Below are positions 33,152-45,914 of a stretch of 64,000 bases of DNA, piece after piece (within the stretch, counting starts at the first letter, position 1; the number at the start of each line of letters is the position of its first letter). The stretch is from Porogramme epimiltina (Eukaryota > Basidiomycota > Agaricomycetes > Polyporales > Polyporaceae), in contig FTLJ01000163.1 in NCBI GenBank assembly GCA_900155495.1, positions 1 to 64,000 on the forward strand, given 5' to 3'. A program made the translations under genes and the position numbers. The notes under the pieces were generated by a model that worked only from the letters and a program-made list of their open reading frames with translations, made no database searches and was not told where the DNA came from.

Positions 33152-35695
33152 ATGTCCCTGCCTAGTACAAGGTGCGTAGGTATCTATGTTGCAGACGGAG
33201 AGGTCTCGTGCAACTCTACCCACGCAGATTCGCGGCCATCTTCGAGACTTTGCCGTTAGACGTACGGGACGCCATAGTAGAGAAGCAACTAATTCCGCTC
33301 CTCGACTCCGCGAGCAAGGGCAAACGTAAGAAGCTATTCGCAAGTGCATCCAAGATGCAACGACGGCACGCAGGTATACCCAATATCAACATCAAGGCCA
33401 AGCAGCGCGAGGTCAACTGGCTCTTGGACGAACTACACCGCGACGCTAAACGCTCTTTCGTCAAAGAGCGCTCCCATAGATCCGAAATCTTGGAGCAAAC
33501 CGTGCAGAGTGTAACGTGTTGGCTCAATGATATATGGAGGCTCGTGTACGAACACAACGTCGACTTTATGCTTGCACACCGATGCCTCATCTTCACTGTG
33601 AACACGTTGGATCAAATTGGACACGGACGTGCGAGGTGAGTATTTCATGGCCATATAGTCCCCCGCCCCCGCTCGCCTTTGCGAACCCTTCCGTTTCGGG
33701 TACCGAGAGTAACGTCGCATGAGTCGTATTACCTTCGCAGTAGGTCTCGCATTCGCGATGAGGAAAGTTTTGGATGACAGGATTACACAATGATCCTCGT
33801 CTCTATTATCTTCCTCGCGCAACCCTGTGGCGGGTATGATAGTAGTGAGCCTGGAGGAGCAGCCTTTTATCATGTATTATCTTTTCTTTTCGACTATGAA
33901 GACGCTTATAATTGCATTGTGCAGCTGTCGCTGTATCTTCATGAATATGTATGTTCCCATCACCCTCAAACAACGATCTGGCAAAGTCGTCAAGACATGG
34001 CACATCGACGGGGCACATAATATCGACGAAGTTCTGCAGTTTATTTGGCGCGATCTCTTCCTCAGCATGCTCGCGTTTGGGAATCAACGGCTCATCAACA
34101 AGATTCCTGATATGCTGGATGACATCGAAGACATTCTGAGCTGGACAGCGCTCGAGAGGCTGATATACGGTGGTCGAAAATGTAGGTCGTCTTTCATTCT
34201 GTGCCTGAGCGCTGCTAATTCAGAGTAGGCCCCCACGACATGGACCATGATGTTGATGATGACCTCGTAGAGGACGATTCGGACTTCAGCGAGGATGATG
34301 ATTACTACACGGACGAAGATAGCGACCTCGATGCGTCAGTCGCTGGCCACGATTCGGTGCCACGTTCTATCCAGAAATCCACCCCTTTACATGCGAAGCA
34401 TTGGACGGACCGCGTGAGCAGCCAGATGTGCCACTTCCGGAAGCACGTCCACGCGGCCATGATGACGGTCTTCAAGGCTACACCATCTCTGGAGCTTTAC
34501 TCTGCCCTTCTCGCGAGCTCAACCGACCCCGAGGCGACTGAGGACGAGCTCATAGGCTTTCTTGAGCGCACTAGCTTGAGCTGCCCTGAGGCGTTCGTCG
34601 CGTCGCTCAATATCCACGTACTCCGGCGCAACACGATGGCGCTCGCACAGCTACTGTCTTCTCATAGCCATCTTCTCCGACCCCGTGACGCCCTTACGTT
34701 CCAATCCGCGGTGTTGACCCTCTCCACGGATGCCTTCCACCAACAGCGCGCGCTCAACTTCATCGAGAAGGAAATGCTCGATTGCGCCCGTGCCACCCGT
34801 GCAGCTCTCGCCCCTTCATTCTCGCGCTTCGATGCCCCGGAGAACTTGACTGAGATGGAGCGAATACTGAAGCTACGCCCTTCAACACCCGGGCGACAAG
34901 ACCGCATTGAACGCTGGGTGGACGCCATCTCGACCCCAGGCGCAAACAATCCGAATCCCGTTGCGCTTGCGGCAATGGTAATGGGTCTGCCTATTGTACC
35001 CGCGCTCGATGGTACCGAGGACGGTGATATGTTCAGCTACCTCGATATCGACCCGAACGACCCGGATATGGAAGATCTGCGGGAAGAGTTTCGCCCTAAG
35101 TTGAAGCAGCGCTTCGAAGGCTGGTCCGATACCGCGATTCAGGTGAAAGGTAGTGCGCCGATGCTTGTCCAGGTGTACAACGAAATAGTGAAATCCATGG
35201 CGTTCCTGCGAGCGAGCGACATGGTCGAAGAAGTGGTCGGCAGGTAAGCCCCTCGCTCCTGCCCATGCACCCTACAACCTGTCTCACGCCTACCCTGGCA
35301 GAATGGCAGACAAACCCAGTAAACAGTACGTCATCGACGCCGTTGATGCGCTCTCCGCATTCGTCAAAGTCCAGCGGAGGAAGATCGCAGCAGCCAAACA
35401 GAAGCGTAACTCCGCTGTGAAACAGGTCCCTATCGCTGGCCCCGCCACTCAGACTACTACAGGGGGGCACTTCAACACGGCAGCAGGGGGTGCACCTGAC
35501 GACAACAACCGGGCGGATACACCTCCACCCCCGTTGGAACCGGTCACCCCAGTTGCGGCGCCAACACCGCTCTTCACGTTCTACACCGGTCACGTTGCAG
35601 GTCCTCCGCAGGCTGGCCCTGCTGCCGGGCCCGCCACTGGACCTCCGGGCCCGCTCTTTGAAAGCGTTCTTGGAGAAATGGAGGACGTAGACTAA
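33152..35695 (+). CDS. Conserved fungal protein of unknown function, helical, with acidic linker
   Basis: The main exons are 33190-33637, about 33925-34179, 34227-35244 and 35303-35695. The first part is helical (RFAAIFETLPLDVRDAIVEK, QREVNWLLDELHRDAKRSF, LMAHRCLIF-like), followed by VVKTWHIDGAHNIDEVLQFI and IPDMLDDIEDILSWTALERL. Then comes a strongly acidic linker (34240-34340: DVDDDLVEDDSDFSEDDDYY...), a long alpha-helical domain (LYSALLASSTDPEATEDELI, ALNFIEKEMLDCARATRAAL) and a Pro/Ala/Gly-rich C-terminus. I do not recognise a family. The putative ATG at 33152 would need an improbable 23 nt intron to reach the open frame, so the true first exon is uncertain, and the 33638-33924 interval may hide another exon. 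It shares its promoter region with RFC1. Confidence 0.6.
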
Positions 35696-36253
35696 GCCGC
35701 CATGCGTGTGTCTTGGTGCGGATTTCGTAGGTGATAGTATGTACGTTCGCCAATCTCTGTACTGGGACGGCATAATCTCGTATCGTGTAACGTTGTACAT
35801 GCATCTATGGTACGTCTATGACTAATAGCATAATGTTATCGGAAGTGCTTCTCTCACGAGTACCACCCTTGTGTGTGCGCATGGTGAAGGAGGAGCTCTC
35901 CAAAAAGTGCTCCCGACTTCTTCAATTATCGGCGCTTGAACGTGAGCCTTAAGTCTACCTCGGGCCATTTGATGTTAGCCCCCGGAACTCCTACAAATCG
36001 CGGACTTTGACGGCTCAACAAATGTTGGGAAACGTAACGTACGTACAGGTCCATAGAGAAACACCATACACGTACATAGGCTATACGCCATGGGACTCAG
36101 GGTTAATGTAACAGGAGAGGCAGAGTACAGGAGTCGAGGACAGTTACACGTCGTACGAACTAATAACGGTGTTCTACAGCGACAGGTACAACACGATCAG
36201 CGCAGACACATTAACCTATACAAGAAGGGTGTCACATCGAAAGCAAGGCTCAT
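35696..36253. other. Intergenic region between convergent genes
   Basis: 3' ends of the unknown gene (+) and the disordered-protein gene (-). Nothing else is seen. Confidence 0.45.
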
Positions 36254-39200
36254 TCACTGAGCCCCGTTGCTCACATGCCCGTTCATCATCACAGGCCCTA
36301 ACGCCTGGCGCAGCAGCAGCTCGACGCGCTCGCGGTCGTCGTTCAGCCGGCGCATCTCGTCCCGCCAGCGCGCCTCCCTCTGCTCGTAGATGTTCGACAG
36401 CGCGCCGAGGCTCCCGAGGGCAGCCTCCAGCGCGCGCCGGAGGTCCATCTCGCCCGGAGTGCCCTCGCCCGGCGAGCCATCCGCGGACGAGGCGGACCCG
36501 GTCGAGAGCCGCTCGGCGATGGACATGCGCTGCGCCTTCCGCGCGGCCCGGCGCTGCGCAGCAAGGTGCGAGAACGCGGTACGCACGCCGGTAAGTGCGG
36601 TTGAGTTCATGAGCGCGGGGTCGCGGCGGATCGCGCGCGAGGTGAGCCCATGGAGCTTGCCGGTGTGCGAGGGTGCCGCGAGGACAAGGAGGGTCGCGTC
36701 CGTCTCGCGGTCAAGCGCTTGGAACTATCGACAGCGTCAGCGCCTGCCCGTAGACAGATGAATGCTGATACTCACGGCTTGGACCAGAGCATCCCAACGC
36801 GTGTCGAAGCGGCGGCGTCGCTTCTGGGGGTTGCTCACGTACGTGGGGTGGAACTCGAGATCGAGCAGGTCCTCCTCCTCGCCGTCCTCCTCTTCGTCGA
36901 CCCACTCGCTGTCGTCCTCGCCGATGGGCGAGACCTCCGTCTCCCACTCCCCGCTGACGCTGCTCTTCTCGTTCAGCGCCGCGTCGTGCGCTGGGAGGAA
37001 CCGATCCACAAAGTGCTCCTCGCCCGCCGTCTCCTCGCCCGATGACGGCTCCGGGCTCGTCTCCCGCGGCTGCGTGCTGTCAACCCGCGGGGGCGGCTTC
37101 ACGCCACGCCGCGGGCGCACCGTCGGCGGCACGCGGAGGTGCCCGTTGGGCTGGCGCCGGATCCCGCGCCCACGCATCATCGGCGGCGGCGGCAGGCTCA
37201 CGGGCTCGTGGCTTGGGCTGGAGCGGATGCTGGCCGCGGCGGCCGCGGTTTGGCCCGTGAGCCCGAGGCCGCCCCCCGCAGGCACGAACGCCCACGGGTT
37301 GTAGCCAGGGCCAGGGAACGGCGTCGACGACGGCGAGAACGCGGACTCTGACGAGGGCGGGGCGAGACCGTTGTTGAGCGCGTAGATTTGCATCTGCAGC
37401 GCGAGCTGCTCGCGGATCACGTCTGGGTTGTTCATGTCGTAGTTCGTCGACGGCGTGGCGATCGGCCCCGAGACAGTTGACCGGCGGATGTGCGTGAATG
37501 GATACGGGTAGGGAGATCCGATCTGGCGCGGCTCGAAGTCGGACGGCATCGCGGAGATGAGGGGAGAAGGCGATGGGGCTGCGGTGTGGCTCTGGGGCGT
37601 AGGGGGGACAGGGGCGCCCGGCCGAGCGCTCGCGGACCGGAGGAACGTCTGGAGGTACGACGAGGTCGGGTCGTCCATCAGGCTCTGCATGTCGTCCGAC
37701 ATGGCGCTCGACTGGTTCCAGCCGTACCCTATCCGTTGGTCGAGGATGCGCCCGAGGCTGTTCGTCCATTGTCGCGGGTCGTACTGGGGTGGGTGCTGGT
37801 GGATCCGGGGAGGTTCCGCCTTAGGCTGTGCCGCAGGCTGGGGAGGGGACTGCGTCGCGCGCTCCCGTTGCCCGTTCTGCGGAGCCTCCTGCAGCACGGC
37901 GCTCCTTAAGCTACCGACCGTCTCGCGCTCGAACATGGTGGGATCAAACGAGCGCATGCCCAGCTGGTCGGTGGAGCCGCCGCGCGCCTTAGGGCGGATC
38001 GTCTTCTGGTTCTCGGCGTACTGGTTCACTTGTGATACATAAACCGCGTCGCGTGGGCGTTCGGGGAGCATCGCGGAAGGCGAGCGAGGTGTGAACCCTG
38101 CTTCAGAGTCTTCGCTGCTCTTGTTTTGCGGGTGTTGTTCGTCATCTTCGTTATTAAGCGTGTCTTCGTCTTCGTCTTCGACGTCGTCGTCGCGATGTTC
38201 GTGGCGCGCATCGTATCGATTCGTAACATGCCCCTCCGGATAGAGGTCAGACGATGGCGTCGGGGAGCCGTGGAGCTGAGGGCCGTACTCCGGCACGTCG
38301 TGATCGTAGTCGTGCCCGGTGTCTTCTTCGGTCTCTTGCAGAGGAAGCGAGCGATCCGGAGGACGTGCACCCATCACCTGGAGGGGAGGCGTGTGCGTGT
38401 TCGCCGCGAGCTTCGACGCCGTAGGGGGTGTGAGGCGCGTCGAGTTCGTCTCCGTCGCCTTCCTCGATGCAGCCGGCACGACGCCTTGGGTCTGGGCCTG
38501 ATAACCTTCCTGTACGTACTGCGAGTAAGTCGCGGTGCGTTCTCCGGGCGACGCCATCGGGGACTGGTACTGCGGCGAGCCACGGTACTCAGGCGTGCGT
38601 ACATGGGACTCTCCGGCAAGCTGCTGCGAGGAGGCGGTGTTCGAGCGCTCGCGGCCCTTCGGGCTCTCGCGCGTTGCCTGCACCTGCCGCTCCTTCTCGC
38701 GCACCTGCCGCTTCGCCACCTGCACAGCCCCGACGCTGCTCCCGTCCGGGTCCTTGGGCGACGCGCGGTCCCCCACACGCACGCGCTCCACCGCCGGGTC
38801 CTTGAGGGAGTCCTGGCGTTTGACGGTGACAGCACTCGAGGCGGCGCCACCAGCGTACGCGACGCCAGCGGTGCCCTCGGGGTGGGAGTTAAAGTGCTCG
38901 AACTCGGCCATGAGCTCCTCGGTCACCGCCCATCGGTCTTCGGGGTTGTGGAACTGGGTGAGAAACGCCGGCGGAGCGCCCCGCGGCACGGGGCGGGGAT
39001 GGTGCGGGTTGGGGAGGGACTGGTTCGCGAGCTGGGAGACGATGGGCGTGCTGTGGGCGTGGGCGAGGGTGGGGGCCTGGGGCGACGTCGGCCTGTCCGT
39101 GATGCGCTCGGACTGCGAGGCGATCTTGCCAGCAGTGGGAGATATCCGCGAAGTTGGTGGCGGCGACCGACGAGACTGGTGGGACGAGTTGGAGGCGGTC

Positions 39201-39942
39201 GGGCTTGGCTGCTGACCCTGAGGGTACATCATCTGACCGTTCTGCGCGAGGATCTGGCCGAGAGAAGGTACTGAAGGCATGGAGTGGGCTTTGATGGTCC
39301 GCTGTTTCTCGCGGAAGGATGGGGACGGAGTCTCCTCTCGGGGAGCGATGTTCTGCATCGGACCTGGGAGGTGGGGGGTTGATAAGCTGGGTGGGAACGG
39401 AGCGAAAGAAAGAAGCCCCGGACAAGAGAAGGTCGTACTGCCTCAAATACGAAGAAATGTTTGATAGCCTAAGTCGTGAAGACGTAACACGCACACAATT
39501 GGCCGTTGCTAGAGCTGCCGATCTGCAGTAGTGCGCACTCGCCACACGATCGATGGATGCCGCTCAGGCTACAATGAAAGACGGCCGAGTGAGAGACCGG
39601 GGGAAGGGACGCCACGCGGAGAACAAAGAGGGACGCGAATAAGAAAAAAAATGACTAACCTTGTTGACTGAGAGGGGACGGGGCTAGTTTGCGGATGCGC
39701 TGGGGGGATAGACTGGGCATAATCTGCGGAGGACTCTGGGAGACCGGAGTCACTGGAAGGAGGGCGGATGAGATGACGCGTCGAAGAGGATAAACGTGCG
39801 AGGGGTTGGAGATCGCACCTTCATAGCTGCCCCTCCATTGTGCGCGCGGTTCCAACGTGGCGGACGAGAGTCCGGGTACAAGGGCGTCGCCTGGCCCACG
39901 ACGAGGCGGAGGGGAGCCGTGTATGGCAGGCGTGGTGGCCAT
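36254..39942 (-). CDS. Large, mostly disordered protein with a conserved C-terminal helical domain
   Basis: Three exons on the minus strand. Exon 1 (start about 39942: MATTPAIHGSPPPRRGPGDA...) ends at about 39660 and splices to GPMQNIAPREETPSPSF. The long second exon to about 36776 is Pro/Ser/Gln/Thr-rich with an acidic patch (DDDVEDEDEDTLNNEDDEQ). The last exon (about 36725 to 36254) follows a clean intron that joins RRRRFDTRWDALVQA to FQALDRETDATLLVLAAPSH. The last ~170 residues form the only ordered-looking part: SRAIRRDPALMNS, FSHLAAQRRAARKAQR, DLRRALEAALGSLGALSNIY, EQREARWRDEMRRLNDDRER and VELLLRQALGPV. I take this as a basidiomycete-conserved domain of unknown function with a coiled-coil end. 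It may act as a scaffold or regulator, but nothing in the sequence decides this. An in-frame Met further upstream (~40032) is an alternative start. Confidence 0.7.
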
Positions 39943-42347
39943 GAGGCATGATAGGCGCACGCCGAAGACTCCGGACCGGTCCCTCATGCGAGCGCGCGGC
40001 CTCTTGCGCTCATGTCCGTCGCGCAGCCCCACGCCGCCTCACCCACCGCGGGCCTTCGCGTGCGCCCAGAAGCCCGCCCGCTGCCTCTCCTCCACGAGTC
40101 CCACGCGCGCCGCCGACACGCTCGACGCGTGCCTTCATGTCGCTCGGCTCCCGCGATTCTGTCGGCTGCGCGCCCCCCCTGCCCGCTCCCATGCTCTTGC
40201 CCATGCCCAAGGCACATTGCGCGCGACGTCGCCCGTTGAGTGCGTGTGCGCCGCCGCCGGCCTGCTTCGTGGCCTTCGCGCGATGCCACAGCGCTGAGCG
40301 ATGACGGGATAACGCCGCCGCGCGGAGGGTGGCCTTCCGATTGCCACGCCCGCGCACCATGCCCGGCGACCCGTTCGCGATAAGTGGACGGCGGCACACT
40401 CCTCCAAGTATCTGCAAAAGTAGATTATTCGCTACCGTCGCCTGTGTACGTATGGCTGTGGGCTCACAATCTTTCGGAGTGGCCACCGCCTGTTTCCCAG
40501 CATGATGCGCTCCGCGCAGCTTGATATATGGAAAGCCGGTCAGCTGCTTAGCTGGTAGGTGGTCCTCCCCGCAAACCTGTGGCTGCCCGGGTAGAGGGGC
40601 GGCTGGGGCGGCGGCGGGGCCGGACGGTTCAGGGATCTTAGAGTCTTGTCGCAGTCGTTACCTGGCTGTCCAGGTAGTGCGCCGCACTCTGCGCATTCCC
40701 TACTAGCTCTCAGATAATGGCTCAGTCAAGCGTCCTCTACTCACATATTCAGTGACAGCCACCCTATCCCCGCTCCTTGAGTCTTGGGTCTTGTTGCAGC
40801 TGAAAGGGGGCGCGAGGCTGGACGAGCTCGCCGTAGGATCTATGACCAAGTGGTGGATGAACTCACTGCATATATGCTATGACTTCGCCGTTGCTGACCA
40901 GGAGATTGGGGTATGACCCCGAATGTGCTGTTGCGCCTCCCCCGCCTCGCCTTTAGGAGTTTTCAGCCACCGGAGGTCGCGGTCCGGAGAGCCACGCGGT
41001 CAGCCCTGCCCTAAACAACCGCGTTAGCGCGCATAGCGTCATGCTCATCAGCGCGTCTCGCTTATATCACTCTTCGCATTTTGCAACACAAGTTCCTAGC
41101 AGTACCGCAGCTTATGTGCATTGCCCTGTTTATTGAGCGAGTGAGCACATCTTTTTACGTCTGGCACTGAAGACTACTTGTATGGTACCGTGTTGAAGGT
41201 GGGAATGCACAACTGAGAACCGCATTAGTATGGTGAGCTACAAAGTGAGCGCAGTTAACCAGGACGGGAAGGAAACGGGCTCAAAACCTCCATCGGCAGC
41301 TGGTGCGTTCACTACTTGTACGCAATATCATCGGTGCTGCAGGTATCCACCCCGATATCACTATGCTCGGGCTTGACGATTTCATCGCCAGCTGGAGGAG
41401 TCCGTCCCGCGCTTGCGGTGCCCGGAGTCACCCTGAACATCTTGGGGAGTATGGGGGTTAAGTTTTTAGTCACATACTGGCTTTTACATGTCAAATGGGC
41501 ATGTCAGCAACGGAGAGTCCGTATGTACCTGTGTATTTCACCCACCTGTGTCTTTCACCCACCTATGTCTTGTTACTGAATGCCTTGTTTTCACCAGGGT
41601 TCCTACTAGTCTACTGACGGTCCGAGCGGTCTGAATGGACGACCGGGAACAGCTGGCGGAGAGCATCGCGGGTTTCGAGTCCGAGTACAGACGGCTCAAA
41701 ATCCTCTCGCCGGGCTCGTACTCCTAGTGGTGTCCTACGTCTGTGACAGTCCAACGCCCGAGGAGCACAAGATCAACAAATCGGCGAAACCATTGCGAGC
41801 GGACGCCGTCGTCGACTACATGCACGCGAAGTGGATTTCCGTATACACGTCCACATTACCGCCCCGGCTCCGAACTGCTAATAAACGCGGCGTAAGCGAA
41901 AGAGACGCTTCAAAGAGTTGGAGCTAAGCTTTGACGATGAAGCAATATACAAATGCCACCAGCAAACGAACAGGTAGCACACCCTAAGGCAAGACGTTCA
42001 TCCGCCACCACCTCGACTCAGACCTTACGACTCTCGTTTCCCCTTGATGGGTTTGTGAACAATCAATTATCCAGTACTTAGCACTTCCTCGCCGCGACGA
42101 CATCCGTTCGACGTTTTATTCTACATTAGGGACTAATCGTGTGTCATTGTCCTAATCGCTGACAATCATCGTGAACTAATACAAAACAGGTTCCAACAAA
42201 TTGATATATCACCGGAGCGAGCGAAAACGGGAGCTAAAGACCTTCGCAGTCGGACGAGGTCAGCGTCAAGCTGCGCAGCGGAGCGCGAAGACCGAAATGG
42301 ACCAACCTTGCTTGCTCCCCGCTCTCCAACGTCAGGGCGCGCGGTTT
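39943..42347. other. Intergenic region, 2.4 kb
   Basis: Long overlapping GC-rich frames at 39984-40486 look like non-coding shadows. From about 40.5 kb, coding potential is poor except for the weak candidate at 41635-41928. A small direct repeat with unit TTTCACCCACCT and its neighbours occurs near 41535-41570. No transposon signature is seen. Confidence 0.45.
41635..41928 (+). CDS. Candidate small gene, two exons, unknown
   Basis: ATG at 41635 begins MDDREQLAESIAGFESEYRR, which after LKILSPG reaches a possible GT donor. Splicing a short (~32 nt) intron joins it in frame to PTPEEHKINKSAKPLRADAV...RLRTANKRGVSERDASKSWS and a stop at 41926-41928. Both halves read like genuine protein (charged, helical first part), but the intron is shorter than others here and there is no known domain. 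It could be a remnant of a larger gene. Confidence 0.25.
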
Positions 42348-42816
42348 TCAGGCCGAAGCTGAGACCGAGGCCGAGACGGACGACGCCGAGGCGGACGCTG
42401 TGGAGTTGGACGTCGCCTCGGGCAGCTCGCTGGTGACGGTGTGCGTCACGGTCCACACCGTGTTCGTCGTGATGGTCGTGATGAACGGCGCCTCTGCGGG
42501 GGCCGCCGTTAATCGCTGCACGCGCGACGGGAACAGGGCGCGGACGGGGACGTACTCTCCATGAAGCTCTCGAGGATCATCGACGCCGTGAACGTGTCGG
42601 TGGTGAGCGCGGTGGTGAGCGACACGTTCGCGACGGTGGTGGGCGTTGCGGAGACGGAAACCGTGCTGTTGTCGGCGCGCCGCTCGTAGGGCTGCGGGGC
42701 GGCGAACGGGGCGTCAGAAGCGTATAGGGTGCAGAAGGGGCGGCGAACTGATCACGCACAAGAGCAAGGGCTGCGGCGGCAACGCTGGCGAGCGAAAGGA
42801 AGAGGTTGAACTGCAT
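42348..42816 (-). CDS. Small secreted Thr/Ser/Ala-rich protein
   Basis: Three exons on the minus strand, too fragmented to show as one frame. Exon 1 from ATG 42816 is the signal peptide MQFNLFLSLASVAAAALAL. After a ~56 bp intron, exon 2 reads PYERRADNSTVSVSATPTTV then ANVSLTTALTTDTFTASMIL and ESFME. After a second intron, exon 3 reads KAPFITTITTNTVWTVTHTV, then TSELPEATSNSTASASASSV and SASVSASA with stop at 42348-42350. The mature ~85 aa protein has no cysteine, is dominated by Thr, Ser, Ala and Val, and has a probable Kex2 site at YERR|AD. The Thr/Ser content suggests heavy O-glycosylation and a cell-wall or surface location, or a GPI-like tail, although no clear C-terminal hydrophobic GPI signal is seen. 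No family recognised. A TATA-like element lies upstream near 42925-42935. Confidence 0.65.
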
Positions 42817-45800
42817 AGTGGAGTGGAGTAGTTGCGGGAGAAGGGGACGGAGAGGAAAGCGAAGTGGGCGGTGGTGAAGTGAAACGGTAAATTGTGGAAG
42901 GAAACGTCTCGGCCCCCTCCAACACTTATACCATCCCTCGGAATTGTGCCTAACCCACGTTTACGACAACGAGGCGGTAACCGACCATCGCTGAGGTGAG
43001 GGGCGATGTCATGGTGCGGCCCACGGGCGACCAATATGGGGTTGTGCAGGCTGCTGACCCAGGCCAGGCGGGGAGGCAATAAGAATTAGCAATCCGAGTG
43101 ACGCAAGGCGCAGCGCACCCTGGGATTTACGCAGCGTCGGTGCGCCTAAAGGGAGAGTACGCGACGTACGCGCGAAGGAAACCGCGGAGGCGCGCGTTAG
43201 TCTCCGCCCGACTGGGGCCTGTGGCGATGGCGCGGCATCCGCTGCCCAATCGGAGGACGCGGTGGGCGCCGGGGGTGGGCTCGCGCGGGGCGCGGACGCT
43301 TCCTGGGGGCGCTGCAGGAGAGACACCGGACGCCCGGAATGGTAGGTGACGCGTTAGCGTCGGGGCCGATCAGAGGACGTCCGCGGGGGAGTTCGCGCGA
43401 CGATCGCTATCTGCTGCGGGCCGTCGCCGTGCAGCGCCCAATCTGAGATTAAACCAGGAACATGCGGAACCAAAGTCGCCTGCTCTGGCTGCTGTTGGCT
43501 GTCCTCCTTCAACCGTTCCTGCGCTGTGCTGGACGCTCGGCCGACCGCGTGGCCGTAGAGACAGGGCGGACCGACGCTGTTATGGAGACTTACTCTTGGC
43601 TTTGTCGGCACATAAGCCTCACGGAAGACCGGTCGGGCCCTCAGGACTTAGGCGGCCGTATTCGCTGCCGGTCGCGGCGACTACATGATCATCAGCGACC
43701 TTGATGCGTTAGTGGACTATTCATTTCGGCTTGCTTTGTGAACATGCCCGGATACGAAGTCAGCATGGTGGCTCGTCAGTGGGACGCAATGAGGCGACGG
43801 TTTCTCAAAACAAGCTTGGTGTCTTTGGCAGTTGAACGTCACTGAAATGACGCCATGGATTCTGACAGGTCGGAGGCAAAAGGTCGAAGGACTGTAGCAA
43901 GATTGAAACTGGGCATCTCAGGCTGTGGTAACGTTAGCGTCTACTTTGCGGCCACAGCATGTGCTCCACGGCGCCGTACAACTTGCGGCTGCGAGTCTCG
44001 CACTGATAGAGTCTGGTCATTTGTGTTCAGTAAGCCGAGAGTAATAGTGTACCTACTAGGTAGTAAACACCCCGCTTAACCCGAGTACAGAACCACTGTT
44101 GACGAGCTGGAAGCCTCCCCGCGGTCCCGGGTCCCGGATTGGCACAAAGGCCTCAGGTCTGGAGAAGCTTCGACCAGCCGCGATGCTGAAAGAGCGGGGC
44201 CGGACCACCTGGCCGCTGCGGTGCCTGAAGCCAGCTGCGGCGGGTCCCCAGTGTCCGGACGCGGAAGGGCGTACGCACTTCTCAACGTTCGAAAAGAAGC
44301 GTTTGAGGCATTTGGGCTATGTACAGGGGCTGCGGGGTTGCTGGGGTAGGCGCGCAGCAATACCCAACGCGCAGATGGGACACAGTCTGATCTTCCACCT
44401 GGCAGCCTTCGGGCCAAGACAATAGTGCTGTGATTCCCTCAAAACGGTGGATCGTGCGTACAGGAGGAGCATCAGGCGGACATCGAGGGCTCGTGAGCTG
44501 GATAGAAGCGACATACTCGATGTAATCACCTCCCGGATCATGCAAGATGACCCTGGATGAAGATCTGGCTTAATTGCCTCAGCATGCTTCAATCATCCTA
44601 CTGCACGCGGAATGGCTTCAACTAAATAGCTTGCAAAAGGTTTGTACGGACGACGCCGATCACGACGGTTAAAGGCGATCACGGCGGAAGCTAACTCTGA
44701 CGTTTACATGAATCACTCCACTATTCGAGTGAGGCAATGGTTGAGTCACAGACATCGGTGTGGGGAGTCTAGTAAGGGGGTAACATAGGCATACTTCCTA
44801 GCATTTTGGTATTTGGCGAGAGAGAAGCAAGGAAAGCACTGCCAGCGCGTAAATCGCGCGGCTGGCCAGCACCGGATGCGGAAGCGAGTGCAAGCGCAGG
44901 TGTGGTAGCACGTGGTCTGGAGGAGCACAGGCGCCTTCCCCATGTGCACGTCCGGGGGTCGCCGGGTGCCGCAGCCGCGTAACATGGGATCGGCAGGCTC
45001 GACGCTCAGCCCGACGGTGTGCGCGTCACCACGCTGGATAATCCTCTCCTCCTCGTCCAGCGCGAGCCCGACGGCGTCGTCGCGCTCGCCTTCCATCTTT
45101 CCGCCTCTGTCTCTATGTCTACGACCGGAAATTTCTTTCGTTACACGCAGTTCACTGCGCAGAGAACCTACAGCGACGCTCTACGTCCGCAGCCAGCATC
45201 GCCCTCTGACGGTGCCGCCGGTATTGCCGTACAGGACCTCAATCCGGTGTTCTGGAGAAGAGTGTGAGTCGGTGCTTCGTTTCCTAGCGGCCCCTCCACT
45301 CACGCCCGGCGGTTTGATGCGCAGCATGAGTTACGTATAGGGACGGTCCACCCTATGGCCCGGACTGCACCTCTAAGAGGCTTAAACACATCTAAGTGTT
45401 TTTACTAAGTGTGGGGCTCGTTCCAGCGTGACGTCGGAGAGGCGCAGTTGGTGATTCGCACCGAATCTCTGTAATCCACCACACAGAAGAATCGTCTTGT
45501 TTCGTCCAGCTCTAGCCAGCGGCCAGACATCGCGGGCGTAGCGTGCTCCCGCGCGCGTCGGGAAGTCCGGGCCATCAAGCGATCACTCCACTCCAAGGCA
45601 ATGCTGTGGTTCCCCGCCGCCAGTGGTTAGCAAGCGCTGCGGTTTCCCGACGGACGCGCGACTTTTGCGACGAAGGAGATCTCCCACCCGATTCCGGTGT
45701 CTCGTCCTTCTCTGCTGCGGGAAATACTGTTTCCGGCATCCGCTCGCGCCTCAGATGCGTAGGCGGACTCTGCGCGCGCCGGCCCGTCTGGCGGGACAGC

Positions 45801-45914
45801 AGGCGTGGATATAAACCCGACGCCCTCCGCCAGACATCCTCACCAACAACATCTACTCCTCTCCTCTTCTCCTGCAAACCTTTTCATCCCCTTCCAACTT
45901 TCTTTTCTTTCGCC
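42817..45914. other. Intergenic region, 3.1 kb; laccase TATA box at 45810-45815
   Basis: No gene can be supported. Several 70-115 codon frames on both strands overlap without domain, signal peptide or splice support. TATAAA at 45810-45815 lies 100 bp upstream of the laccase ATG with a CT-rich leader. Confidence 0.45.

Noticed and set aside
36762..39274. Long plus-strand frames (180-382 codons) opposite the disordered protein
   Set aside because: Shadow frames; the minus-strand gene has matching splice sites and a conserved C-terminal domain.
39984..40486. Two overlapping 137-158 codon minus-strand frames
   Set aside because: They lie in the GC-rich upstream region of the large disordered-protein gene, overlap in different frames and have no domain.
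41500..41580. Short direct repeats (TTTCACCCACCT and neighbours) as a CRISPR or satellite
   Set aside because: Only two to three imperfect copies without spacers or a longer array.
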